Assembly: GCA_002307235.1 (NCBI GenBank)
Contig: DBTV01000004.1
Coordinates: forward strand, 1-64,000
DNA: 64,000 bases
Direction of reading: 5' to 3'
DNA from: Acidobacteriaceae bacterium UBA1307
GTDB lineage: Bacteria; Acidobacteriota; Terriglobia; Terriglobales; Acidobacteriaceae
The notes below the pieces were generated by a model. That model was not told the DNA's origin, did no database searches, and worked only from the letters and a program-made list of their open reading frames with translations. The translations under genes were made by a program, and so were the position numbers. Positions 15,706 to 26,200 of this stretch are shown piece by piece; positions within the stretch are counted from its first letter, which is position 1; each line of letters starts with the position of its first letter.

Positions 15706-18700
15706 GTGAAGAAACTCATTCGAGGTTTCTCCTGGATTGCCCTTGCTTCACTCGCCATTGCCGCAGTTGCACAAACCGCATCCACATCATTACGCGGTCT
15801 CGTCAAGGATCCGTCGGGCGCTCTGGCTCCCGGCGCACAGGTGACCCTGTCCGATCAGGGTACGGGCCGCATCTTTCGCGCGACCACCAACGCCGCGGGC
15901 AGCTATCAGTTTCCGGTTCTGCCCCCCGCCCACTATCTGATCACCGTGGAAGAGGGCGGCTTTAGCAAGCAGAGCAAGTCCGCCGAGCTTCTCGTCAACC
16001 AGCCGGCCACCATCGACTTCACGCTGAGTATCGCCAGTGACGCCGAGACGGTGGACGTCAGCGCCAGCGCGCAGACGCTGAATCTGAGCGATGCCACGGT
16101 GGGCAACTCGCAGAACAACGACACCATCCAGGCCCTGCCGAGCCTTGAGCGCAACGTTCCCGACCTTCTTTCCCTGCAGCCCGGCGTGTTGTTCCTTGGC
16201 AACGGAGCCAACAACACCACCAATACGGGCGGCGACAGCCGCAGTGGTGCGGTCAACGGCGTGCGCTCCGATCAGGGCAACGTGACCCTTGACGGCGTTG
16301 ACGACAACGATCAGGTCAACGGCTATGCCTTCTCCGGCGTACTGCGCGAGACGCAGGATTCGGTCGAAGAGTTCCGCGTGACCACGGCCAACTCCAACGC
16401 CACCGATGGCCGTTCGGCGGGCGCGCAGATCAGCCTCGTCACCAAGTCCGGCACCAACCGCTTCCATGGTTCGGCCTACGAATATTTCCGTCCGAACTTC
16501 ACCGTCGCCAATGACTGGGTTCTCAAGCAAAGCCAGTTGGCCAACGGCGAACAGAATCGTCCGGCCAAGCTGATCCGCAACATCTTCGGCACCACCATCG
16601 GTGGACCGGTCCTCAAGGACAAGCTGTTCTTCTTCTTCAACTATGAGGGTCAGCGTCAGGCCGAGAACGCGGCCGAGGTCCGCGAGGTTCCCACGGCCAA
16701 CTACCGGCAGGGCCTGCTCAGCTACACCGACAAGAACGGCGACACGCAGACGCTGACCGCTGCCGAGTTGGCCGCGCTCGACGTGAACTGCACGGTCTGC
16801 AAGACGACCAGCTACACGCCCGGACCGGGCGCCAATCCCTATGCCACGGCCTACTTCCAGTCCATGCCCGCGGCCACCGGAACCTCGGAGGGCGACGGCC
16901 TGAACACCGGCTCCTATACCTTCTCCTCGCCCAAGCCGCTGACGCAGAACACCACGATTGCGCGTATCGACTGGTTGCCGAACGATCATCACAAGCTGTT
17001 TTTCCGCGGCAACCTGCAAAAGGACACCCTGCAGGCCGTAGAGCAGTTCCCCGGCCAGGGCCCCTCGTCGGTCTACACCGACAACTCGAAGGGCTTTGTC
17101 TTCGGCCACACCTGGACCATCTCGCCCACGCTGGTCAATGAAGCCCGTTATGGCTTTACGCGCCAGGGCTACTCCAAGCGCGGCGTCGGCTCCGGCAGCT
17201 ACGTCGACTTCCGCTATATGGACAGCGCGACTGCCGAGACTCGTTCGACGATCAACTCGGTGCCGGTGAACAACCTTATCGACAACCTGACCTGGAGCCA
17301 CGGCAACCACACGGTGCAGGTCGGCGGCAACTGGCGCTTGATCTACCAGAACCGCTCCTCCGATTCCGGCTCCTACAACTCGGGCAACACCAACCCCTCG
17401 TGGCTGGGTGGCTCGGCACCGGGCGTCAGCGATGTTTTGTCCGGTTTTTCTACCAACTATAAACGGGCCTATGCCAACCTTGTGGGCACCGTCGCCCAGG
17501 TCTTCAACAACTACAACTATCAGGTCACCAGCGCCACCTCCGCCAGCTCGCTGCCGACGGGCGCTTTTGTGGATCGCCACTTCAAGGCCAATGAGTTCGA
17601 GTGGTTCGTGCAGGATAGCTGGAAGATCCGCCCGAACCTGACGCTGACCTTCGGCCTGCGCCACAGCATTCTGCAAACCCCGTGGGAGACGCATGGCCAG
17701 CAGGTGGCTCCGTCGATCGATACGCACGCGTGGTACCAGCAGCGCGAGGCCTCGGCCCAGCAGGGCCAGATCTACGAGCCGACGCTGACCTTCTCGCCGA
17801 GTGGTCCCGCCTACGGCAAGCCCGGTTACTGGCCCAAGGCCAAGGACAACTTCGCGCCCCGCGTGGCTCTGGTCTACTCGCCCAATGGCAAGACCTCGAT
17901 CCGCATGGGCGCCGGCCTGTTCTACAACCACTACGGCCAGTCGCTGGTCAACACCTTCGACCAGAATGGCTCCTACGGCATGAGCAGCTCGGTGACCAAC
18001 CCGGCCAACACCTACACCTACGCGTCGGCACCGCGCTTTACCTCGGCTAATGTCCTGCCCTACAGCGTTGGTTCCAGCTCGGCCACACAGAGCTATCCCT
18101 ACACGCCGGCCACGGATCTGAACAGCGGCTTTGCCACCACCTGGGGCATCGATACCAAGCTGAAGACTCCTTACATTGAGTCCTTCAACCTCTCGGTGCA
18201 GCATGAACTCGGCAAGGGCTTCATGATTGAAGCCGGTTACGTCGGCACGCTCGGCCGTCATCTTCTGCAGAGCATCGATCTGGCCGAGCCGGTCAACTTC
18301 GTCGATCCCAACGGTGGCGGCGACTACTTCACCGCGGCCCGCACCCTGTCCCAGGTCACCGATGCCAATGGCGACGGCGCGGCCACGGTCGATGCGATTC
18401 CTTACTTCGAGAACGTCTTCTCCTTCATGAAGGGCTATGACTACTCGGGCGAATCGGCGACGCAGGCCATCTATAACAACGAGTGGATGCCCAATCGCTT
18501 CGGCGCTGGTGAAACCACGGCCCTGGCCGATCTGGACATTTACGGTTACTACTCGCCAGCCAGTTGGACGCCGCACTTCTTCCACAGCCAGTTCTCTTCG
18601 CTCTATGCGCTGTCGACGATCGGCTCCAGCTACTACCATGCAGGCCAACTCACGCTGCGCCATCCGATGAACCACGGCTATCAGATCAACGTCAGCTATA

Positions 18701-19407
18701 CCCTGTCGCACTCCATCGACATGGGATCGGATGCAGAGCGCTCCACCGAAAACAGCACCAGCACCGCGCTGAGCGCCATCACCAACACCTGGAAGCCCGA
18801 ACTCAACCGCGCCTCCTCGGACTTCGATACCCGTCAACTGCTGACCGTCGACGGCATCTGGAAGCTGCCTGTCGGCCGCGGCCAGAAGCTGCTCGGGGAC
18901 GCCAACCGGTTGACCAACGCCTTTGTCGGTGGCTGGCAGTTGAGCGGCTTGGCCCGCGTGACCAGCGCTCTGCCCTTCACCGTCTATGACTCGGGATGGA
19001 ATACCGACTGGAACCTGCCGAATGCCGCCGTCGTCACCGGCGACGTGAAGATGCGTCGTCACATCGACAGCTCGGGCAACATGCAGTTCTTCGACGACCC
19101 CGATGCCATCAACAACGGCGTCGCCACCGGCGGCCCCATCCGTCTCTCCTATCCGGGCGAGGCGGGCCAGCGCAACCGTTTCCGTGGCGATGGTTTCTTT
19201 GACATCGACGCGGGCCTGACCAAGGCATGGGCCACGCCCTACAACACCCACACCAAGTTTGCCTGGGAGGTTTACAACGTGACCAACACGGTCCGCTTTG
19301 ACCCGATGGGCATCACCTCCACGCTGACCGAAGGCGCCTTCGGCCGCGATACCACCCTGCTCAGCACTCCGCGCCGCATGCAGTTCAGCCTGCGCGTGGA
19401 CTTCTAA
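15706..19407 (+). CDS. TonB-dependent receptor with N-terminal carboxypeptidase-regulatory domain (Oar-like)
   Basis: 1233 residues. GTG start at 15706 with GGAGG four bases upstream, opening a signal peptide (KKLIRGFSWIALASLAIAAVAQ). A CnaB/CarboxypepD_reg domain follows (LRGLVKDPSGALAPGAQVTL, about residues 28-110), then a plug (LPSLERNVPDLLSLQPGV, LDGVDDNDQVNG, VEEFRVTTANSNA) and a long beta-barrel ending in the aromatic LRVDF. In acidobacteria such proteins are thought to move large nutrients across the outer membrane with energy from TonB. The substrate is unknown; no SusD-like partner or hydrolase is adjacent. A terminator follows directly. Confidence 0.9.
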   Translation: MKKLIRGFSWIALASLAIAAVAQTASTSLRGLVKDPSGALAPGAQVTLSDQGTGRIFRATTNAAGSYQFPVLPPAHYLITVEEGGFSKQSKSAELLVNQPATIDFTLSIASDAETVDVSASAQTLNLSDATVGNSQNNDTIQALPSLERNVPDLLSLQPGVLFLGNGANNTTNTGGDSRSGAVNGVRSDQGNVTLDGVDDNDQVNGYAFSGVLRETQDSVEEFRVTTANSNATDGRSAGAQISLVTKSGTNRFHGSAYEYFRPNFTVANDWVLKQSQLANGEQNRPAKLIRNIFGTTIGGPVLKDKLFFFFNYEGQRQAENAAEVREVPTANYRQGLLSYTDKNGDTQTLTAAELAALDVNCTVCKTTSYTPGPGANPYATAYFQSMPAATGTSEGDGLNTGSYTFSSPKPLTQNTTIARIDWLPNDHHKLFFRGNLQKDTLQAVEQFPGQGPSSVYTDNSKGFVFGHTWTISPTLVNEARYGFTRQGYSKRGVGSGSYVDFRYMDSATAETRSTINSVPVNNLIDNLTWSHGNHTVQVGGNWRLIYQNRSSDSGSYNSGNTNPSWLGGSAPGVSDVLSGFSTNYKRAYANLVGTVAQVFNNYNYQVTSATSASSLPTGAFVDRHFKANEFEWFVQDSWKIRPNLTLTFGLRHSILQTPWETHGQQVAPSIDTHAWYQQREASAQQGQIYEPTLTFSPSGPAYGKPGYWPKAKDNFAPRVALVYSPNGKTSIRMGAGLFYNHYGQSLVNTFDQNGSYGMSSSVTNPANTYTYASAPRFTSANVLPYSVGSSSATQSYPYTPATDLNSGFATTWGIDTKLKTPYIESFNLSVQHELGKGFMIEAGYVGTLGRHLLQSIDLAEPVNFVDPNGGGDYFTAARTLSQVTDANGDGAATVDAIPYFENVFSFMKGYDYSGESATQAIYNNEWMPNRFGAGETTALADLDIYGYYSPASWTPHFFHSQFSSLYALSTIGSSYYHAGQLTLRHPMNHGYQINVSYTLSHSIDMGSDAERSTENSTSTALSAITNTWKPELNRASSDFDTRQLLTVDGIWKLPVGRGQKLLGDANRLTNAFVGGWQLSGLARVTSALPFTVYDSGWNTDWNLPNAAVVTGDVKMRRHIDSSGNMQFFDDPDAINNGVATGGPIRLSYPGEAGQRNRFRGDGFFDIDAGLTKAWATPYNTHTKFAWEVYNVTNTVRFDPMGITSTLTEGAFGRDTTLLSTPRRMQFSLRVDF

Positions 19408-19427
19408 AGCAGCGCTTCCCGCGATAC

Positions 19428-19463
19428 ACAAAGGCCTCCGGGATCACCTCCGGAGGCCTTTGT
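19428..19463 (+). terminator. Strong hairpin after the TonB receptor
   Basis: A perfect 14-bp stem (19428-19441 with 19450-19463) around an 8-base loop, 20 bases after the receptor stop. The stem core is GGCCTCCGG and its 3' arm ends in CCTTTGT. The U-run is short, but stem strength and position support intrinsic termination. Confidence 0.75.
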
Positions 19464-19537
19464 ATATCTATGCACAATATGCTTTACGCACAGGAAAGGT
19501 CCGTCGGGTTTTCAGGTGAAAAAGTTCTGTACACTGA

Positions 19538-20090
19538 GATCAAAGTACCGCCTCCGTACTGAAGCGCGTACAACTGAAAGGACCGTCGGCAGCAACAATC
19601 AACAGCAACTTCCCTGATCTGGTCAGTTTGTGGATCTCTCTGGCTGCCGTTTTCATTCTGAAAGGACTGGCCCTTTATCGTATCGCGCAGAGCCGGGGGC
19701 ACGCTGGCAGTCGTTGCTGCAGTGCATCAAAGGCTTCTGGCTGTTTCTGATCGTGCTGTTGCCGCATCAGACCAGTTCCGCAGCGGTCGAAGCCTGTCTT
19801 GTTCTCTATGTGCTGGCCGCCCTGACCGCCAACTACAGTTGGTACCACTGCCTCGTCTAGATGAGTCACTACCCGCTCAGACCGTGGCTACGGCGCGGCG
19901 TGCAGGGCTTTCTGCTACTCTCTTGCGCGCTCGCGGCAAGCAATTTTCTGCATCACCTTCTCTGGAAGACAAGCCTGATGCAGATAAAGCTGCATCAGGT
20001 CCTGCAACCGGCAGGGTATGTGGTCATGGTCTGTGGCTATCTGCTGATGTTCTACTCCTTCTGGATCAATCTATGGTGGACCAGACACCG
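19538..20090 (+). pseudogene. Decayed integral membrane protein gene
   Basis: Three pieces in two frames read as one membrane protein. First, NFPDLVSLWISLAAVFILKG and LALYRIAQSR. Then a -1 shift at a run of five G (19695-19699; a sixth G would repair it) leads to ARWQSLLQCIKGFWLFLIVL, and a TAG at 19858-19860 follows WYHCLV. The same frame continues (MSHYPLRPWLRRGVQGF, then several hydrophobic segments) to FYSFWINLWWTRHRR near 20090. After that the reading loses all membrane character and a different gene's frame takes over. No start codon is visible at the front. I do not recognise the family. The gene carries at least two inactivating changes and a lost 3' end. Confidence 0.6.
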
Positions 20091-20230
20091 GCGCGGCTTC
20101 GGTCAGCGGCAGCTTTACCTGGACCAACAGTTCCACGACGCCCTCGACGGGAACCAGCACGCAGTCGATAACCTTTACGCCCACCGACGCGGCGAACTAC
20201 AACACCGTTGCCGGCAGCGCCAACGTAACC

Positions 20231-22471
20231 ATGAGCAGCATTACGCTCACGCCGATTGTTTCCGCAGTTGCCGCGGCCACCACGCAGCCGGGGACGTATA
20301 GCTTCAGCAGCATCGCGACCGGTGGTCTGAGCAATGCCATCACTTGGAGCACAACAGGCGGAAGCATCATCAGCGCCGGTGTGTGGACCTCGCCGACAAC
20401 CGTCGGCAGCTATACCATCACAGCAACCAGCGCGGAAGAAAACTCCGTTGCCGTCTCCACCACCGTGACCATCAGCAAGCCGGTAATTACCGCGCAGTCT
20501 GTCAGCAAAACCGTCTGTGCCGGTTACAGCACCACGCTGCAGACCGTGGCCAACTACGCCGACAGCTATCAGTGGACTCTGCCCAGCTTGGCCAGCAACT
20601 ACAGCGGCACGACGACCTCCGCGCTCGTGCTGACGAACATGACCACCGATGACAGCGGAAGCTATTCTTGCACCGTCTCGAATCAGGCAGGCACGGTCAC
20701 CAGCAACAGCATGACGCTGAAGGTGGTCAACGGCGGCACTGCGCCGACCATCAGCAATCCCGGCAACGCCACGGTCTGGACCACGCAAACCGCGACCTTC
20801 TCGACCTCTGCCTCGAGTGGCGTCGGAACCATGAGCTACCAGTGGTACAAGAACACCACCGGCAGCACCGACATTGCTTCCAGCACCAAAATTGCGGGCG
20901 CGACCAAGAGCATCTACACCACCGGCGCGTTGAGCACCACAGACAACGGCACCTACTTCTTCGCCACCGTTACCGACAGCGATTGCACCAGCACTGTGCA
21001 AACAACATCCGCCGCCCTGCTGACGGTCAACGATCCCATCAACGGCGTACCTGCGGGCGTGCCGCCAAGCATTATCACGCAGCCCACCGGCCAGACCGGC
21101 ACGAGCAACGGCTCGGCCACCTTCAGCGTCACTGCCAGCGGCACGGGAACACTGAGCTACCAGTGGTACTACATTCCCTATACGGCCAGCACGGCAACCA
21201 GCTACACGACCATGAGTTCGACGGCGGGCATTGCCATCAGCGGAGCAACGCGCAGCAGCTACACGGTTTCGAGCGACGATAGCTGGTACAACGATGGCGA
21301 TCAGTTCTACGTCCTCATCACCAACGACTATGGACAGGCCGTTTCCAACAAGGCGACGTTAGCCGTGGGCGCTGGCATTCAGTTGCAGATTGACGACCAG
21401 CCCCAAGCGGTCTACATCGCCTCCTTGGGTCAGGCCGCATTTACGGTGAACGCCACCTGCACGGATTGCACACCTGCCTATCAGTGGTACTACTGGATGG
21501 CCCCCGGAACATCAACGGCCACGGCCCTTACCGACAGCAGCAGCGCCACAGCCACCGGCCTGAGCGGAGCAACCATCAGCGGTTCCACCTCATCCTCGGT
21601 CACCATCAGCAATACGCCCACCACTGCCAGCGGCGGCATTCTCTATGTGGTGGTCACCAGCACCGATGGAAGCAGCACGATCTCCGGCACCCATTCGCTG
21701 ACCAGCAACAAGGCTGGCCTGTTCGTGGGCTCCGTGGGCTCCATTGGCGCCAGTGGCACCGGCAACGGACTCTGCAATACCTCCGGTACGGCCTGGATTC
21801 TGAATGGAACCGCGCCTGGCACCGGAAGTGCAGCCACCTCCACCAGCTATGCCCCCTATCAGGACACGACGGACTGCCAGGTGGAGATGACCAACAACCA
21901 GGGCGGGGAAAAGGCCGCGATCTTCTGGCCGACACTGGTCTCTGCCGCAAAGTTCAGCGTCAGCTTTACCGTTCAAATCGCACACACCTACACCATTGCG
22001 GATGGATTCACGCTGGTGCTGGCTGATCCCTCTTCCGGCGCGACGACCAGCGCTGTCGGCACCACCGGTAGTGGACTCGGAGCTCAGGGAATTCCTGGAT
22101 TCGTCCTTGGATTCGACACCTACTACAACGCTGATATCAATGATCCGTCCGTTCCGTATCTCGGTGTGGGTCGCGGTGAAACCGCGCTGTGGGAGAACCC
22201 CTGGAGCTTCGTCAACACTCATCTTGTGGGTAAATACAACAGCGTACTCACAGACTTTTACAACAACCTGAGCGAGTACGCCAGTTCCACGCACGACTAT
22301 GTTGTCACCGTGGACAGCGGAGTGATGACCGTGATGATGGATGGCTATGAGGTCTTTAGCGGCAGCGTCACTCTGCCTCAGTCAGCCTACCTCGGCTTTA
22401 CGGCTTCCACCGGCGGCTCCACGGAAGAGGTCATCATCTCCAAGCTGACCGCGACCGTCAGCCAGCCGTAG
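20231..22471 (+). CDS. Ig-like repeat protein with C-terminal L-type lectin domain, 5'-truncated
   Basis: 746 residues from the only in-frame ATG, but coding sequence clearly extends upstream to about 20090: the codons there read as the end of another bacterial Ig-like (MBG-type) module (SGSFTWTNSSTTPS, SITFTPTDAANYN). Thus the true start and signal peptide are missing. Inside are several Ig-like domains, marked by SGSYSCTVSN, SYQWYKN, SYQWYYIP and AYQWYYWM. The last 220 residues resemble a legume-lectin/L-type lectin sandwich (AAIFWPTLVSAAKFSVSF, DGFTLVLADP, GFVLGFDTYYN). Such proteins are normally cell-surface carbohydrate-binding adhesins. Without a signal peptide this copy is probably not exported, so it may be a pseudogene. 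Confidence 0.7.
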   Translation: MSSITLTPIVSAVAAATTQPGTYSFSSIATGGLSNAITWSTTGGSIISAGVWTSPTTVGSYTITATSAEENSVAVSTTVTISKPVITAQSVSKTVCAGYSTTLQTVANYADSYQWTLPSLASNYSGTTTSALVLTNMTTDDSGSYSCTVSNQAGTVTSNSMTLKVVNGGTAPTISNPGNATVWTTQTATFSTSASSGVGTMSYQWYKNTTGSTDIASSTKIAGATKSIYTTGALSTTDNGTYFFATVTDSDCTSTVQTTSAALLTVNDPINGVPAGVPPSIITQPTGQTGTSNGSATFSVTASGTGTLSYQWYYIPYTASTATSYTTMSSTAGIAISGATRSSYTVSSDDSWYNDGDQFYVLITNDYGQAVSNKATLAVGAGIQLQIDDQPQAVYIASLGQAAFTVNATCTDCTPAYQWYYWMAPGTSTATALTDSSSATATGLSGATISGSTSSSVTISNTPTTASGGILYVVVTSTDGSSTISGTHSLTSNKAGLFVGSVGSIGASGTGNGLCNTSGTAWILNGTAPGTGSAATSTSYAPYQDTTDCQVEMTNNQGGEKAAIFWPTLVSAAKFSVSFTVQIAHTYTIADGFTLVLADPSSGATTSAVGTTGSGLGAQGIPGFVLGFDTYYNADINDPSVPYLGVGRGETALWENPWSFVNTHLVGKYNSVLTDFYNNLSEYASSTHDYVVTVDSGVMTVMMDGYEVFSGSVTLPQSAYLGFTASTGGSTEEVIISKLTATVSQP

Positions 22472-22580
22472 CCCCGGCCATCTTCCCGGAGCAGCCAGCC
22501 TGCTCCGGGAGTTCGCCGACTGATTCGATAAACATGATGACGCTCCGCCCGGCACACAATCCGGGCGAAAGGAGATACAG

Positions 22581-23159
22581 ATGCGATTGAAAGCTCTTGT
22601 TTGGACGGCCATTCTTGCTTCTACGGCAACGGCAGTGGGACAGGCGGCCTCCACGCGGTTCGCTCATCCGCAAGGCGACGTGGCCGTTACCTGGAACTGG
22701 GTCCGCACCAATGCGCAGCCTGGCGGCTGTGGATGCTTTTACCTCAACGGTGGCGGCGTTTCCGGGTCGCTGAAAGTGACCCCGCGCTGGTCGGCGGTGC
22801 TCGAAGCGGGCGTGGAGCACAATGGTAGCGTACCCGGTGTCGGCACCGCACTCACGCTCGACTCTCTTCACCTCGGCGCGCGTTATGCCCTGCCGCAGCC
22901 GTGGAAGAACAACAACCATGCGCCGCTTCCCTTTGCGCAGATTCTGGCTGGCGCAACGCGTGCCGAAGGAGCCGAGGCCGGTGTCGCCAATGGCGAAAAC
23001 CGCATCTCCGCGTTGCTCGGCGGCGGTGCAGACTTTCCGGTGCGGAAGCACATTGCGCTGCGTGCCCAGGTCGATTACTACCTGACGTCCTTTGAAAATA
23101 CCGTAAACGCCCGCCAGAACAACCTGCGCGTCGTCTCCGGTGCCGTCTGGCGCTGGTAA
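22581..23159 (+). CDS. Small outer-membrane beta-barrel protein
   Basis: 192 residues. The signal peptide (MRLKALVWTAILASTATAVGQAA) is preceded by AAAGGAG. The rest alternates polar and hydrophobic residues as in eight-stranded barrels (VAVTWNWVRTNA, WSAVLEAGVEHNG, LDSLHLGARYAL, HIALRAQVDYYLT) and ends in the aromatic SGAVWRW expected of an outer-membrane substrate of the Bam machinery. It belongs to the OmpA/OprF-like porin superfamily in a broad sense; the ligand is unknown. It follows the lectin gene by 110 bases and ends at a strong terminator. Confidence 0.8.
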   Translation: MRLKALVWTAILASTATAVGQAASTRFAHPQGDVAVTWNWVRTNAQPGGCGCFYLNGGGVSGSLKVTPRWSAVLEAGVEHNGSVPGVGTALTLDSLHLGARYALPQPWKNNNHAPLPFAQILAGATRAEGAEAGVANGENRISALLGGGADFPVRKHIALRAQVDYYLTSFENTVNARQNNLRVVSGAVWRW

Positions 23160-23200
23160 CAGAAGACGTCGGAAAAGATCTTGCTGAACCTCTTTTTGCC

Positions 23201-23237
23201 GGCGGGCTGCTTTTAAAAGCAACCCGCCTATTTTTTT
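23201..23237 (+). terminator. Intrinsic terminator after the barrel gene
   Basis: Stem 23201-23228 (GGCGGG...CCCGCC enclosing GCTTTTAAAAGC) followed by a run of T at 23230-23237. It lies 41 bases after the barrel stop, between convergent genes. Confidence 0.85.
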
Positions 23238-23293
23238 GGAGCACGCGGAAGAGAGCCTGCAGCGATGCATTGCGCTCTTCCTTTGCGGAGTGG

Positions 23294-26200
23294 TTAGAAG
23301 CTGAGCTTGATGGCCGCCTGCAGTGAACGTGGTCCGCCTGTTTGATACAGCGAGTTCAAACCTCCCAGTTGCGAAGACTGCAGGCTATAGGCACGGCCAA
23401 AGTTGGATTCGCCGTAGGAAAGCTGATCGTAGATGCTGCCCAGGTTGATGCGGTTGAAGAGATTGAACGCCTCCATGCGGAACTGCACACCAACGCCCGC
23501 GGCAATGTGAAATTTTCTGCGCAGGGAAAGATCGGTTTGCGCGGAGCCAAAGGCACGCGCGAAGTTGCGACGGAAGTTGCCTTCGATCCGATTGCCGCTC
23601 GCGTCGGTCGCTTCTTCAAAGGCGTCGAAGTTGATGCGGCGGCCACCGGGCAGCGTCGCGTCCTTGATGTAGAGCGGCTGACCTGCGACATAGTTCGGGT
23701 GAGGACTTACGCTTGCTCCATTGACCTGAATGCTGTTGCCCGTCGTGATATCTACCGGTAACGCGGTGCGGATTGAGATCCGGCTATCGGCTCCCCAGTT
23801 GGAGGTCACCGACCGTACAAGACCGTGGCCGAGCGCCGGAAGAGCATAGCTGAGCGTTACCTGTGCATTGTGGCGGATGTCATAATTCGAGTCTGCGCGT
23901 TGCAGATAGTCCGAGGTGAAGTTCGAGGTATTGTCATCCTGCGCGTGCGCCCATGTGTAGGAAGCGAGAATCAGCAATCCGTGAAAGACGGACTGCTGAT
24001 ACTTCAGTTGCATGGCGTTGTAGGTCGAGGACGAAGCATTGTTGGTGATATAGAGTCCCCACGCACCGCTGAAGGCTGTGTTGCCGAGGAGTTCGGGCTG
24101 CACAACGTGGTTATACAGCAGATCGCGGCCAAGCGAGGCCACATAGCTGACGGTAACAGTGCGGCCCTCGCCCACGCCCTGCTCGAGTGAGGCATTCCAC
24201 TGCCAGGAGTAAGGCGTCTTCAGATTCGGATCGAAGGTGTAGACAGAGAAGTTATAAGGAGCGGCGAGGGAGGGTTTGACGGCATCGACCGCAGCCTGGT
24301 TGAAGGGGAAGGCCACGCCCGATCCGCGATTGATGGCCGCGATGCCCACGCCGAAGTAGCCCATCGATCCGGTCGCGGTTCCCAGATCATAAAAGCTTCC
24401 AAAGCCAGCCCTGAGCACGGTTTCATGCCCCGGAGCACGGCGGATCTGATAGGCAAAGCCGAGGCGCGGACTCACATTGCTCCAGCGCGTCTTCCAAAGC
24501 GAACTTCCCTTGGCGCTCAAAACAGTTGTCGAAAGATCGCTGATCTGCGTGGTAACTGCAGGCTGATTGCCAGAGGCATCGTTGGGCGCGGGATTCACAT
24601 CCCAACGCACGCCGACAGAGACACTCAGGCGCGGCGAGAATTTCCACTCATCCTGCAAAAACGCTGAAAAATTCTGATAGACCGGCGAGATATTTCCGTT
24701 GAACTTCTCCACTGCCGAGTAGCCCGGGGCATTGGCATTCACCTCTTCCAGACTGAAGTACATGGGGAAGGAGTAGAGCGGTGGATTGGCGCGCTCTGAA
24801 TGCAGACGGCGATAGTCAACACCCCACTTCAGGCTGTGGCGACCAAGCGACCAACTCATGGTATCGACGATGTTGATCTGTTTCTGCCCGACGCTTTTGA
24901 GGCCGTAGGTGAAGTAGGGCTGCAGGTCGTAATAGAGGTAGAAGTCGAGCCAGTCCTGCGTGGTGCCGCTGTAGCCGGATAATCCTGCCATGCTCAGACT
25001 GGATGCCCCGCCAAAGTTGTCGATGTAGGAAAGATTGGACTGCTTGTTATAGGTCGCGTTGAAACGCAGGTCATTGGTCAGCCGCGGAGTCAACAACCAT
25101 GTTAGCCCCGTCGTGCCGCTCTGCATGCTTCCCTTCGCATCCGTCACATTTGCCAGGTCGTTGGTGGAACGCGTTTGCGATGCAGAGTTAGACCAACTGT
25201 AGCGCGCAAACCATTTGAGGTTGTCGGAAAAGCTATGATCGCCACGGATGCTGAAGCTTTTCAGACTGCTTGGGTTCGAGTAGCCAGAGACAAAACTCGA
25301 AAAGCCCGTGGTTGTATCTTCTGCGCCCGAAGAGACTGGAAAGGCCTGCAGAAAGCGCTTGAGCGCATCCACCGCATTGGCGCGCATCGTGCTGCTCGGC
25401 ACTGCGGTAGTAGCGGCAGATTGAGGCGCGGTTAACTGCAATCCCTCATAGGAGGCAAAGAAGAAGGTGCGATCGTGACCATCGTAGAACCTTGGCACCA
25501 GCACTGGACCACTGAAGGTTCCGCCGAAATCGTTTTGCCGCGTACGTGGGCGGGCGATGCTGGCACGCCGACTGAAGGTGTCGTTCGAGTCAAGCAGATC
25601 ATTGCGGAAATAATCGAAGGCACCACCGTGCCACTGGTTCGCGCCGGAACGGCTGCTGAACGAGAACTGCCCGCCGGGGGTGCGTCCGTACTCGGCCGAA
25701 TAGGTTGATGTCGTGGCGCGCAATTCGCGCAGCGCTTCGATCGAGATCAGGTTTTGCGTGGTTCCCAGCACTGTCTGCGATGGAGTGGCGCCCGAATATC
25801 CGCCGCCCCATCCTGGCGTCGACGCCGCGACACCCGTATTCATGCTCACGCCATCGACCATGTAATAGTTCGATTCGGTCCGCATGCCATTGACCGACAT
25901 TTCGCCGCCATAGCCCTGCCCTTGTGTTGAGGGAACCACCTGAACACCGGGGATAGCGGTGAGCAACGACTGAAAGCTGCGCCCATTGAGCGGAATATTT
26001 TCGACAAACTTCTGATCGACCACGGTGCTGATGGCAGCGTCGGTTGTGTCAATCTGCATTCCGCTGGCGCTTACGGTGACCGTCTGCTTTTCACCATCGA
26101 CAGTCAAAACAAAATTCAGCGCGCTTTTGCCAGCGACCTCAAGCCGGAGGTCGCGCACCTCCCGCGGCTGAAAACCAGAGGCAGAGACCGCAATCCGATA

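Noticed and set aside
15790..19431. A 1213-codon open frame on the minus strand over the large TonB receptor gene
   Set aside because: It has no signal peptide or domain, is rich in Gly/Val/Arg as expected for antisense of GC-rich codons, and the plus-strand receptor is complete. The same reasoning removes long antisense frames at 8806-10917, 13080-15131, 44317-46245 and 47320-49239.
12224..19860. Amber suppression in this organism, suggested by in-frame TAG at 12224 and 19858
   Set aside because: TAG ends intact genes here (for example the DinB-like gene at 35589 and the E2 gene), and both affected genes are otherwise damaged or mobile. Ordinary nonsense mutation is simpler.
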